A stretch of 14,035 nucleotides of DNA from JBDREF01 sp043820045 (lineage in GTDB: Bacteria; Planctomycetota; Phycisphaerae; Sedimentisphaerales; Anaerobacaceae), in contig JBDREF010000098.1 in NCBI GenBank assembly GCA_043820045.1, positions 1 to 14,035 on the forward strand. Direction: 5' to 3'. Position numbers and translations under genes: made by a program. The notes beneath the pieces were generated by a model. That model saw only the letters and a list, made by a program, of their open reading frames with translations. It had not been told where the DNA came from and made no database searches. This document shows, in pieces, positions 5,672-12,955 of the stretch. Each line of letters starts with the position of its first letter. Position 1 is the stretch's first letter.

Positions 5672-6847
5672 TTAGAGTCTTTTAATTCTATAAAGATGCA
5701 CGTCCCACGCCTCGAAGCTGTCCTTGAAAACGCCGTCGTTTACGGTAATTGTCCGGTTTTCGCCAATTACTTCTACGGCTTTTACACTCTCGGCATCTCG
5801 CAGGGTAAATGTGGCCGTTGTCTTGTCGCCTCTCATTCCGACGGCAAAAAGGTACGTCGCGTCATCGTGCCTTTTAGTCATCATTGCGACAGGTACGGCT
5901 TCGTTGCTCGACGAGATGATGGCCGCATCTTCAATCGTCGGGCTGTTCAGCACTTCTGCAAGCTCGGTAATCTGGCGGTTTATCGCGGTGATCGTCGAAA
6001 GCATCTCGGGATCGTTCAGAATCGCCGATTCATTAAACTTCGGCTGAAATTCGTGCACGAAGTAGATCAGGCCCGTCGAGCCGTGGATAAGTGACATCCA
6101 CACCTCGCACCGCACCTGATACGGCGTGGCTTTGGCATTGGGATTGCTGATCCGGGTACATTCGATGCAGTTCCAGACCACCTTTTTACCGCCGGTCCAT
6201 TCGACCAGGCGCTCGACACCCCCGGCGACGTACCAGAGATTGCCGGTTATCTGAGGCTTGTCGTGAACGACGGGATAGATATCGAACGAGGCGATATCGC
6301 AGCCCTTGACGTACTCGGCGTAATCTTCCGGGTGGTTTGTCCGAACGCCCCGCCCGTAATAGCCATCCCAGGCCACGCCCTGGCCGAGGTTCAGAAGGAT
6401 CGGGCGCGTCGGATCGGCGGTTCTGATCTTATTGTAATCGTCAATTATCTTCTCCGGCAAAATCGGCGGGCCATAGCCTTTGCCTTGTCCGAGCGACTGG
6501 GCGTTGTCCGGCTCATCGCCGTGCATCCAGCCTATGATCGTTGGGTCGTTAACGTGTTCAAGAGCGAACTTGTTTTGATGGCAGATGACTTTCATTCCGG
6601 CATCTCTTAATTGCGCAAGCTGCTCTTGCGTGGGGCCTCTCCAGAGCCCAACATATGTGTTAAAGCCGGCCTCCTTGTATTGCACGGCCTTTTGCGGATT
6701 TTGCAGCCAGACCGCTATCGGGAAGAAATCGACGCTATGCGGAGGCCCGTTTTTCCAGGCGGCGTACTGGTTTGCTGTGGCAACCGCCTGCAGAGCGGTA
6801 CTGAATACGGCTATCAGAATAATCCACAAGCAGCTTCTGCGAATCAT
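5672..6847 (-). CDS. Secreted TIM-barrel glycoside-hydrolase-like protein
   Basis: The 391-aa protein starts at ATG 6847 behind AGGGGAAT, with a signal peptide of about 25 residues (two Arg, then a hydrophobic stretch ending ALQAVATA). Residues about 38-300 look like a clan GH-A (beta/alpha)8 barrel: FFPIAVWL at the first strand, GFNTYVGLW, IIGWMHGDEPDN with E112 as the likely acid/base, ASFDIYPV, and WNCIEC with E229 as a possible nucleophile. A beta-sandwich-like tail (about 305-391) ends the protein. Such proteins are usually annotated as beta-galactosidase-like or hypothetical glycosidases; the substrate cannot be read from the sequence. It is divergent from the DUF6807-DUF1080 gene across 233 bp with promoter candidates on both strands, which suggests joint control. 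It would act outside the cytoplasmic membrane and could supply or trim glycosides for the adjacent enzymes. Confidence 0.8.
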   Translation of the reverse strand: MIRRSCLWIILIAVFSTALQAVATANQYAAWKNGPPHSVDFFPIAVWLQNPQKAVQYKEAGFNTYVGLWRGPTQEQLAQLRDAGMKVICHQNKFALEHVNDPTIIGWMHGDEPDNAQSLGQGKGYGPPILPEKIIDDYNKIRTADPTRPILLNLGQGVAWDGYYGRGVRTNHPEDYAEYVKGCDIASFDIYPVVHDKPQITGNLWYVAGGVERLVEWTGGKKVVWNCIECTRISNPNAKATPYQVRCEVWMSLIHGSTGLIYFVHEFQPKFNESAILNDPEMLSTITAINRQITELAEVLNSPTIEDAAIISSSNEAVPVAMMTKRHDDATYLFAVGMRGDKTTATFTLRDAESVKAVEVIGENRTITVNDGVFKDSFEAWDVHLYRIKRL

Positions 6848-6908
6848 AGTAATTCCCCTGACGACAGTGATTTATCGGATACCAGATTACATTCAGGACA
6901 CACTTTAA

Positions 6909-6937
6909 AGCATAGCAGAGGAGTATGGAAAACACAA
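6909..6937 (-). promoter_or_regulatory. Promoter candidate for the GH-like gene
   Basis: On the minus strand: -35 TTGTGT (6932-6937), 17-bp spacer, -10 TATGCT (6909-6914), each 4 of 6 to consensus. This gives a leader of roughly 55 nt. Motif-based only. Confidence 0.35.
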
Positions 6938-6956
6938 GGATAAGCAAAATGCCGGG

Positions 6957-6972
6957 TTCCCAGCGGTGGGAA
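6957..6972. promoter_or_regulatory. Perfect hairpin/operator-like inverted repeat in the divergent region
   Basis: TTCCCA-GCGG-TGGGAA is a perfect 6-bp inverted repeat between the two divergent promoter candidates, 20 bp from each -35 box. Its placement suits a regulator binding site acting on both genes. The GTGGGAAAATTTG half recurs in part (CTGGGAAATTTG) upstream of the promoter at 8976-9003. Confidence 0.35.
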
Positions 6973-6991
6973 AATTTGTGAGAGATAAGAC

Positions 6992-7020
6992 TTGATTAAT
7001 AAGCCTGCTGGTGTTATCAT
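6992..7020 (+). promoter_or_regulatory. Promoter candidate for the DUF6807-DUF1080 gene
   Basis: -35 TTGATT (6992-6997), 17-bp spacer, -10 TATCAT (7015-7020, 5 of 6). Leader of about 53 nt to the ATG at 7081, which is preceded by GGAAAGGA. Confidence 0.45.
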
Positions 7021-7080
7021 TCCCTCCTTTGCCCCGAAGAAATCGGTGAAGAGAAAAGCTGATATGGAAAGGACCACACA

Positions 7081-8931
7081 ATGCTAAGCCCCGTCTCAGT
7101 ACCGACCCGTGCGATTCTTGTTCTCACTTTATTGTTCTGCCTGCTGCCGACTCAATCATTCATTTATGGCGAACCTTTGGCTATAGTCACTATCGAGGCG
7201 GGAGATTATGACCGTGTTGATACGCCCGTGTCGCTCGATTTGTCCGGCGCTGCGCTGGGCTTTCCGTCGGACGACATTCACCTGGTGGAAGTAACGGGCT
7301 CAGAACGGGTTTCGATTCCCGTGCAGTTCGAGGCCGGTAGCCCGCCGCGGTTGTGGTGGGTGCTTTCCGGCAAAACCGAGGCGGGAAGCAAGCGTATGTA
7401 CGAGCTGGTAAAGGGCGGCACGCGCGCTGCTTCCGGCGTAAGTGTGGAGCTTGACGATAAGGTCGCGCAGATACGAAGCGGCGGAACAAAGGTCCTGAAC
7501 TACAATCACGCTATTGTTCCCGCACCGGCCGGACAAAGCAAGCTTTATGACCGCGGCGGCTTCATTCATCCGTTGTGGTCGCCGGCGGGATCTGTGCTGA
7601 CGGAGATTCATCCGAAAGACCACTATCATCACCTGGGTATCTGGATGCCCTGGACACATACCGAGTTTGAAGGCAAGCAGGTCGATTTCTGGAATCTCGG
7701 CGAAGGGCAGGGAACAGTGCGTTTTAAGAGGTTTCTTTCGACTACAAGCGGTCCGGTTTACGGCGGTTTTCAGGCCGAACAGGAGCACGTCGCGCTCAAG
7801 ACCGACGAAGGTGAGAAGGTTGTCCTCAACGAGATATGGGATGTGCGCGTGTACAACGTAGGCGGGCCGGAGAAAGGCTACTGGATCTGCGACCTTGTCT
7901 CGACTCAGCGCTGTGTGGCGGACAGCCCTCTTCTGTTGGAAGAGTATCGCTACGGCGGCTTCGGCTTCCGGGCGACTGCCGATTGGAAGGGTGAGACCGC
8001 CGCGTATCTGACCAGCCAGGGCAGGACCCGCAAGGACGGTCACGCGACGCGGGCCCGATGGTGTGACACGGCGGGTGTCTCAGGCGGGCAGTGGAAAGGC
8101 ATCACCCACTTCAGCGGCCCGGAGAACTTCCGCCATCCCGAGCCGATGCGAATCTGGCCCGGGGCCGAGCAGGAGGTGTTCTTCAACTGGGCGCCCGTGC
8201 AAGCCGGCGAATTCGAGATGAAGCCGGGCCAGGACCACCTGTTCAGGTATCGCATGTTCGTGCACGAAGGCAAGGTTGATGTTAACAATACCGAGAGACA
8301 TTGGAACGATTATGCTCACCCGCCGAAGGTCGGGCTTGAGACTGTGGAGTCCGCTGATGCCATTATGCTCTTTGGCGGCACGGACTTTTCGCATTGGACG
8401 ACCGGAACCGACAAGGAGATAGGCTGGAAGCTCGTCAATGGTGCGATGAAGGTTGTGCCCGGCAGCGGCAGCATAATGACTAAGCGCGACTTCACCGATT
8501 TCAAGATGCACGCCGAGTTTAAGATCCCGCAAATGCCGCCGGACGTCAAAGGTCAGGGCCGCGGCAACAGCGGTATATACATACAGCGTCGCTACGAACT
8601 CCAGATTCTCGACTCTTACGGTCTGCCGCCTAAAAACAATGAGTGCGGATCCATCTACACGTTCAAGGCGCCAGATAAGAACGTCTGCGAATTGCCGGGC
8701 AGGTGGCAGAGTTATGACATCATTTTCCATGCGGCGCGCTACGAGGGACAAAAGAAGGTCAAGAACGCGCGGATCACGGTCTGGCAGAACGGCGTTCTGA
8801 TTCACAATGACGTGCAACTGGAGAATAAGACGGGCGCAGGTCGGCCGGAAGGGCCGGAGCCGGGACCCATCCTGCTTCAGGAGCACGGCAACGAGGTTTC
8901 TTTCCGCAATATCTGGATAGTACCTCTGTGA
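7081..8931 (+). CDS. Secreted fusion of DUF6807 (PmoA-like) and DUF1080 (3-keto-disaccharide hydrolase family)
   Basis: The 616-aa protein begins with a signal peptide (hydrophobic core about residues 9-25). Residues about 32-415 match DUF6807, named PmoA-like in databases although no methane-oxidation role follows. Its landmark is the His-rich HPKDHYHHLGIWM at 177-189, plus HFSGPENFRHPEP at 343-355. Residues about 425-616 are a DUF1080 jelly roll: LFGGTDFSHW, RGNSGIYIQRRYELQILDSYG at 494-514, WQSYDIIFHAARY and ILLQEHGNEVSFRNIWIVP. DUF1080 proteins cleave 3-keto-glycosides made by Gfo/Idh dehydrogenases, by hydrolysis or lyase chemistry; several such dehydrogenases lie downstream. Fusion puts a sugar-derivative-binding domain and the cleaving domain in one exported chain. 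The ATG follows GGAAAGGA at good spacing. Periplasmic location is inferred from the signal peptide. The DUF6807 reaction is unknown. Confidence 0.9.
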   Translation: MLSPVSVPTRAILVLTLLFCLLPTQSFIYGEPLAIVTIEAGDYDRVDTPVSLDLSGAALGFPSDDIHLVEVTGSERVSIPVQFEAGSPPRLWWVLSGKTEAGSKRMYELVKGGTRAASGVSVELDDKVAQIRSGGTKVLNYNHAIVPAPAGQSKLYDRGGFIHPLWSPAGSVLTEIHPKDHYHHLGIWMPWTHTEFEGKQVDFWNLGEGQGTVRFKRFLSTTSGPVYGGFQAEQEHVALKTDEGEKVVLNEIWDVRVYNVGGPEKGYWICDLVSTQRCVADSPLLLEEYRYGGFGFRATADWKGETAAYLTSQGRTRKDGHATRARWCDTAGVSGGQWKGITHFSGPENFRHPEPMRIWPGAEQEVFFNWAPVQAGEFEMKPGQDHLFRYRMFVHEGKVDVNNTERHWNDYAHPPKVGLETVESADAIMLFGGTDFSHWTTGTDKEIGWKLVNGAMKVVPGSGSIMTKRDFTDFKMHAEFKIPQMPPDVKGQGRGNSGIYIQRRYELQILDSYGLPPKNNECGSIYTFKAPDKNVCELPGRWQSYDIIFHAARYEGQKKVKNARITVWQNGVLIHNDVQLENKTGAGRPEGPEPGPILLQEHGNEVSFRNIWIVPL

Positions 8932-8975
8932 GGCTAAGCTGAGGGTATGAAAGGCCTGTCGCTGGGAAATTTGAA

Positions 8976-9003
8976 TTGATTATTGGCCGTCGCTGGTTAT
9001 AAT
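8976..9003 (+). promoter_or_regulatory. Promoter candidate for the isomerase/dehydrogenase operon
   Basis: -35 TTGATT (8976-8981), 16-bp spacer, perfect -10 TATAAT (8998-9003). It lies 45 bp after the DUF1080 stop and about 200 bp before the next major gene, leaving a long leader. The surrounding sequence resembles the promoter at 6992-7020 (both have GGGAAAWTTTG-like sequence shortly upstream and GCTGGT in the spacer). Confidence 0.45.
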
Positions 9004-9090
9004 TTGTGGACTATTTTCGAGGTTTCAGGCAAAGATAAACCATGTTATTCTTGAGCGTAAGCCTTGCTGACGACAGCAGTTGTGGTGGTC

Positions 9091-9189
9091 ATGCTCAACA
9101 GGAGGAAATCGTTGGGAAACAGTGCACACAGGCATTGTTTCGCTTGGAATAGCACATTTTGTGGAAGCGTTAAAGATATTTTGCATTAA
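9091..9189 (+). CDS. Possible leader peptide or small ORF, 25-32 aa
   Basis: A short frame in the leader of the next gene ends at TAA 9187-9189, 12 bp before the isomerase ATG. It can start at ATG 9091 (32 aa) or at TTG 9112 (25 aa). The TTG has the best ribosome-binding site of the neighbourhood, AGGAGG about 6 bp upstream. The product has several His and Cys residues and no recognised motif. It could be a leader peptide, a decayed gene end or chance. The otherwise empty 270-bp gap contains only this and the promoter. Confidence 0.2.
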   Translation: MLNRRKSLGNSAHRHCFAWNSTFCGSVKDILH

Positions 9190-9201
9190 GGAGAATAACA
9201 A

Positions 9202-10200
9202 ATGGCTAGACCTGTAACACTCTTTACCGGCCAGTGGGCGGATCTGCCACTGGAAGTATTAGCTGAGAAGGCGGCAAGCTGGGGCTATGATGGGGTGGAG
9301 TTGGCCTGTTGGGGCGATCACTTCGAGGTGGATAAGGCCCTGAAGGACGACGGCTACTGCAAGGCCAAGCGCGAGCTGTTGGGTAAGCTCGGTCTTAAGG
9401 TTTTCGCGATTTCCACGCATCTTGTGGGCCAGGCGGTCTGCGACAATATCGACCAGCGCCACAAGGCAATCTTACCAGAAACAGTCTGGGGCGATGGAGA
9501 CCCTGAAGGCGTCCGCAAGCGGGCAGCGAAAGAAGTCATCAAAGCAGCCAAGGCGGCCAAGAAGCTCGGTATAAAAATCGTCAACGGTTTTACGGGCAGT
9601 TCGATATGGCACATGCTGTACTCGTTTCCGCCCGCTTCGCCGGCAATGATCCAGGCCGGCTACGACGACTTCGCCAAACGCTTCACACCAATCCTCGATG
9701 CCTTCAAGGCCGAGGGAATCAAGTTCGCTCTGGAAGTTCATCCGACCGAGATCGCGTTTGACATTGCTTCCGCACAGCGCGCCGTAGAAGCAGTCAAAGG
9801 CCACAAATCCTTTGGTTTCAATTACGATCCAAGCCATCTTGGCTATCAGGGTGTGGACTACGTTAAGTTCCTCCGGACCTTCCCCAAGCGAATCTTCCAC
9901 GCGCACATGAAAGATGTCTGGTGGGGTCACGGGGACGGTACGGTAGGTGTTTTTGGCGGTCATACGGACTTTGCCGACCCGCGCCGCTACTGGGACTTCC
10001 GCTCGATCGGTCACGGCGACATCAATTTCGAGGAAATCATTGTCGCCCTGAACGATATCGGCTATACGGGCCCGCTCTCTGTCGAGTGGGAGGACAGCCG
10101 AATGGACCGTGAGCACGGTGCGGCCGAAGCCTGCCAGTTCTTCAAGAAGGCGGACTTCAAGCCCTCGCAGATCGCTTTCGACGCTCAGTTTGACAAATAA
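9202..10200 (+). CDS. Sugar phosphate isomerase/epimerase-like TIM-barrel protein
   Basis: The 332-aa cytoplasmic-type protein (no signal peptide) starts at ATG behind TTAAGGAG. It has the AP-endonuclease-family-2 (xylose-isomerase-like) barrel: WGYDGVELACWGDHFE at 27-42, KIVNGFTGS, FALEVHPTE with metal ligand E178, FNYDPSHLGYQG with D209 and H212, FHAHMKDV with H235, and PLSVEWED with E295. These are the divalent-metal residues of the IolE/IolI-type group. In 3-keto-glycoside loci, members of this superfamily act on the keto-sugar products, for example as 2-hydroxy-3-keto-glucal hydratase or keto-sugar isomerase; the exact reaction cannot be assigned here. It lies between the DUF1080 fusion and three Gfo/Idh genes, all on the plus strand, and only 75 bp before the first of them, so it is probably their first co-transcribed gene. 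Confidence 0.9.
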   Translation: MARPVTLFTGQWADLPLEVLAEKAASWGYDGVELACWGDHFEVDKALKDDGYCKAKRELLGKLGLKVFAISTHLVGQAVCDNIDQRHKAILPETVWGDGDPEGVRKRAAKEVIKAAKAAKKLGIKIVNGFTGSSIWHMLYSFPPASPAMIQAGYDDFAKRFTPILDAFKAEGIKFALEVHPTEIAFDIASAQRAVEAVKGHKSFGFNYDPSHLGYQGVDYVKFLRTFPKRIFHAHMKDVWWGHGDGTVGVFGGHTDFADPRRYWDFRSIGHGDINFEEIIVALNDIGYTGPLSVEWEDSRMDREHGAAEACQFFKKADFKPSQIAFDAQFDK

Positions 10201-10217
10201 TCAAGATAGCATTTTCG

Positions 10218-10254
10218 GGGCCTGCGGAGTGCGGAATCCCGTGCTCCGCGGCCC
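10218..10254 (+). terminator. Strong intercistronic hairpin without T-run
   Basis: GGGCC-T-GCGGAG (10218-10229) pairs with CTCCGC-GGCCC (10244-10254): 11 base pairs with one bulged T and a 14-nt loop, 17 bp after the isomerase stop. No T-run follows, so it is more likely a transcript-stabilising or partial attenuation structure than a full terminator, and the Gfo/Idh genes downstream can still share the transcript. Confidence 0.45.
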
Positions 10255-10275
10255 ATCAAGACAGGAAGTGAATTT

Positions 10276-11601
10276 ATGACGGGCACGAATACTGTCAGCC
10301 GGCGCCGGTTTCTCAAGAGATCGGCCGGCACTGTCGTTGGGGTACTCGGTCTTCCGCATATCATTCCGTCCTCGGCTTTGGGCGGCTCAAGCGGCGTCGC
10401 CCCGAGCAATCGCATTACTATGGGCTGCATCGGAGTAGGCTGGCAGGGCGGCAGCAACCTCAACTCGTTTCTCCGCGAAAAAGACTGCCAAATTGTCGCC
10501 GCCTGCGATGTTGACGCAAATCACCTGCAAAGCGCGGCCGACCGCGTCAACGGCCAGTACAAGAACAAGAATTGTGCCACGTACCACGACTTCCACGAGT
10601 TGCTGGCGCGTGACGACATCGACGCGGTCTCCCTCGGCCTGCCCGACCACTGGCATGCGATTCCGGCCATAGAGGCTGCGAAATCCGGCAAGGATATATT
10701 CGGCGAAAAACCCCTCTCTCACAGTTTGAGAGAAGGCCGCGCAATGTGCGATGCCGTCAAGCGTTACGGGCGAATCTGGCAGACCGGCAGTTGGCAGCGC
10801 TCGCAGGCCCACTTCCGGCGTGCGTGCGAGCTTGTGATAAACGGCCGTATCGGGAAGGTGACCAGGGTCGAGGTCGGGCTGCCCTCGGGGCACACGGACT
10901 TCGGCAAGACCAAGGGTCAGGAAGGGATTTGTCCTGCCCCGAAAGAACTCGATTATGACCGCTGGATCGGTCCGGCCCCTTATGTGCCGTATTGTCCGGC
11001 GCGCGTGCATAAGAACTGGCGATGGGTTCTCGACCATGGCGGCGGTCAATTGATGGACTGGGTGGGCCACCACGTGGATATCGCGCACTGGGGCTTGGGT
11101 TGCGACTATAGCGGTCCGCATGAAATCGAGGGCTCGGGCGAGTATCCCGCGGATGGCTTATGGAACAGCCCGACGAAGTACCGGTTGACGGCCAAGTATC
11201 CGAACGACGTTACGATGATAATCGCCGGCGGGCACCGCGACATCCGGGGCGGGACCAAGTGGATAGGCACTGACGGCTGGGTCTGGGTCAGTCGTAACGA
11301 CAGTCTGGAAGCTGAACCTAAAAGCATCCTCGACGAGAAAATCGGGCCCAACGAAACACGCTTGTACGATTCGCCGGGTCATTGGCGGGACTTTCTTGAC
11401 TGTGTAAAGAGCCGAAAGACGACGATCGCACCCTGTGAGGTCGCACATCGCTCGGCAACGCCGGGGCATCTCGGACAGATTACGATGCTGTTGGGCCGTA
11501 AGATACGCTTTAATCCGGATACGGAAGAAATTATCGACGACCCGACTGCGACACGTCTGCTGGGCAATGCGATGCGCAGCCCCTGGCACTTGCGAGATTG
11601 A
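10276..11601 (+). CDS. Tat-exported Gfo/Idh/MocA family oxidoreductase, paralogue 1
   Basis: The 441-aa protein starts at ATG 10276 behind AGGAAG. The N-terminus carries a twin-arginine signal (SRRRFLKRSAG, hydrophobic stretch to about residue 36), so it is folded with cofactor and exported. Next is a Rossmann domain with GVGWQG at 53-58 and CDVD at 77-80, then DHWHAIP at 124-130, the catalytic EKP at 144-146 and the C-terminal motif DWVGHHVDIAHW at 261-272. These are hallmarks of Gfo/Idh/MocA dehydrogenases with tightly bound NAD(P). In glycoside loci, exported members oxidise C3 of a glycoside to the 3-keto form, the substrate of DUF1080 enzymes such as the one encoded upstream. The C-terminus MRSPWHLRD matches the end of paralogue 2. 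The next gene starts 28 bp later, so the three paralogues form one operon. Confidence 0.92.
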   Translation: MTGTNTVSRRRFLKRSAGTVVGVLGLPHIIPSSALGGSSGVAPSNRITMGCIGVGWQGGSNLNSFLREKDCQIVAACDVDANHLQSAADRVNGQYKNKNCATYHDFHELLARDDIDAVSLGLPDHWHAIPAIEAAKSGKDIFGEKPLSHSLREGRAMCDAVKRYGRIWQTGSWQRSQAHFRRACELVINGRIGKVTRVEVGLPSGHTDFGKTKGQEGICPAPKELDYDRWIGPAPYVPYCPARVHKNWRWVLDHGGGQLMDWVGHHVDIAHWGLGCDYSGPHEIEGSGEYPADGLWNSPTKYRLTAKYPNDVTMIIAGGHRDIRGGTKWIGTDGWVWVSRNDSLEAEPKSILDEKIGPNETRLYDSPGHWRDFLDCVKSRKTTIAPCEVAHRSATPGHLGQITMLLGRKIRFNPDTEEIIDDPTATRLLGNAMRSPWHLRD

Positions 11602-11629
11602 TTGCTGATACTTCAGACATGGAGTTATT

Positions 11630-12928
11630 ATGAAAATGACAAGACAAATAAGCCGTCGCCAATTCATCAAGAGGGCAACCGGTACGGCAGCGGCGGCAAT
11701 AAGTTTACCGTATCTCGTTCCGTCATCCGTTTTTGGCGGAGCAGGCAATACTTCGCCGAGTGAACGGATTACTCTGGGCTTCATCGGCGCAGGTAAGCAG
11801 AGCAAGCATTTGATGAAGTCTTTTCTGAATTCGCCCGGTACGCACATCGTGGCCGCCTGCGATGTTGACAGGCTCAAACTTGAGCGCGGCAAGAAGATGG
11901 TCGAAGACCACTACGCAGGCAAGAGCGGCGGCACGTACAAGGGCTGCGATACTTACGATGACTTTCGCGACGTGATTGCCAGGGACGACATCGATGCGGT
12001 AGTCATCTCGACGCCTGACCACTGGCACGCGATAACGGTCATTCAATCGGCAAAGGCCGGCAAAGATATTTACTGCGAGAAGCCCCTCTCGCAGACCATC
12101 GTCCAGGCCAGAACCATGGTCAATACCGTCAGGCGCTACGGACGGGTCTTCCAGACCGGCAGTATGCAGCGCTCGGACTGGCACTTCCGCTTAGGTTGTG
12201 AACTGGTTCGGAACGGTTATATCGGTGAGTTGAAACACGTGACCGTCGGCGTCGGCGGTCCGCCCGAGGATAAATCGTTGCCCGCTCAGCCGGTGCCTGA
12301 TTATCTTGACTGGAACATGTGGCTCGGCCCGGCACTTTGGAGGCCTTATAACGAAGAACTGTCTCCCCACCTTAGCTGGGACGGCTTTCCTAATTGGCGA
12401 AACCACAGCAGCTTCGGCGGCGGCGGAATGACCGACTGGGGGGCACACCATTTCGATATCGCCCAGTGGGGTATGGGTATGGACGAGAGCGGCCCGGTAG
12501 AAATCATCCCGCCGGACGGCAAAGATTATAAGGTACTGACCTATAGGTATGCCAACGGCGTCACTATGACACGCGATAAAGCCAACGGGGTTCTGTTCAC
12601 CGGCACCGAAGGCGAGGTTGAGACCAATCGTGGGCACTTGCGTACCTCGCCCGAGAGCCTTAAGGATCAGCAACTCGGTCCCAATGAAATACATCTGTAC
12701 GAAAGCAGGAATCATTATGTTGACTGGCTCGACGCCATCCGCAAGCGCAGCAGACCGATTTGCGACATAGAAACCGGCTGCCGTTCGGTAAGCGTTTGCC
12801 ATTTGGGCAATATAGCTTACAAGCTTGGCCGACCGCTGAAGTGGGATCCTGAGAAGGAAGTATTACTCGCAGACAGCGAGGCCAGCCGTTTACTCTCGCG
12901 CCCCATGCGCAGCCCCTGGCATCTGTAA
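11630..12928 (+). CDS. Tat-exported Gfo/Idh/MocA family oxidoreductase, paralogue 2
   Basis: The 432-aa protein starts at ATG 11630 with GGAG upstream; a second ATG at 11636 is possible but leaves the Tat motif equally intact. The twin-arginine signal is SRRQFIKRATG. The nucleotide-binding motif is GAGKQS rather than GxGxxG, then CDVD, DHWHAI at 130-135, CEKP at 149-152 and DWGAHHFDIAQW at 269-280. Compared with paralogues 1 and 3 it carries differing insertions around residues 208-265 (PPEDKSLPAQ, and HLSWDGFPNWRNH), which form part of the substrate side of the barrel-like domain, so a different glycoside or a different carbon may be its target. It ends in MRSPWHL. Gaps of 28 bp before and 27 bp after place it firmly in the operon. 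Confidence 0.92.
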   Translation: MKMTRQISRRQFIKRATGTAAAAISLPYLVPSSVFGGAGNTSPSERITLGFIGAGKQSKHLMKSFLNSPGTHIVAACDVDRLKLERGKKMVEDHYAGKSGGTYKGCDTYDDFRDVIARDDIDAVVISTPDHWHAITVIQSAKAGKDIYCEKPLSQTIVQARTMVNTVRRYGRVFQTGSMQRSDWHFRLGCELVRNGYIGELKHVTVGVGGPPEDKSLPAQPVPDYLDWNMWLGPALWRPYNEELSPHLSWDGFPNWRNHSSFGGGGMTDWGAHHFDIAQWGMGMDESGPVEIIPPDGKDYKVLTYRYANGVTMTRDKANGVLFTGTEGEVETNRGHLRTSPESLKDQQLGPNEIHLYESRNHYVDWLDAIRKRSRPICDIETGCRSVSVCHLGNIAYKLGRPLKWDPEKEVLLADSEASRLLSRPMRSPWHL

Positions 12929-12955
12929 ACGGCTTTTCGGAAAGGAGATTGAAAA

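Noticed and set aside
7300..8043. Minus-strand frames opposite the DUF6807-DUF1080 gene (also 8080-8886)
   Set aside because: Antisense shadows in GC-rich coding sequence; the plus frame has a signal peptide and two recognised domains.
10387..12184. Minus-strand frames opposite the Gfo/Idh genes
   Set aside because: Antisense shadows repeated at equivalent places in the paralogues, as expected from their sequence similarity.
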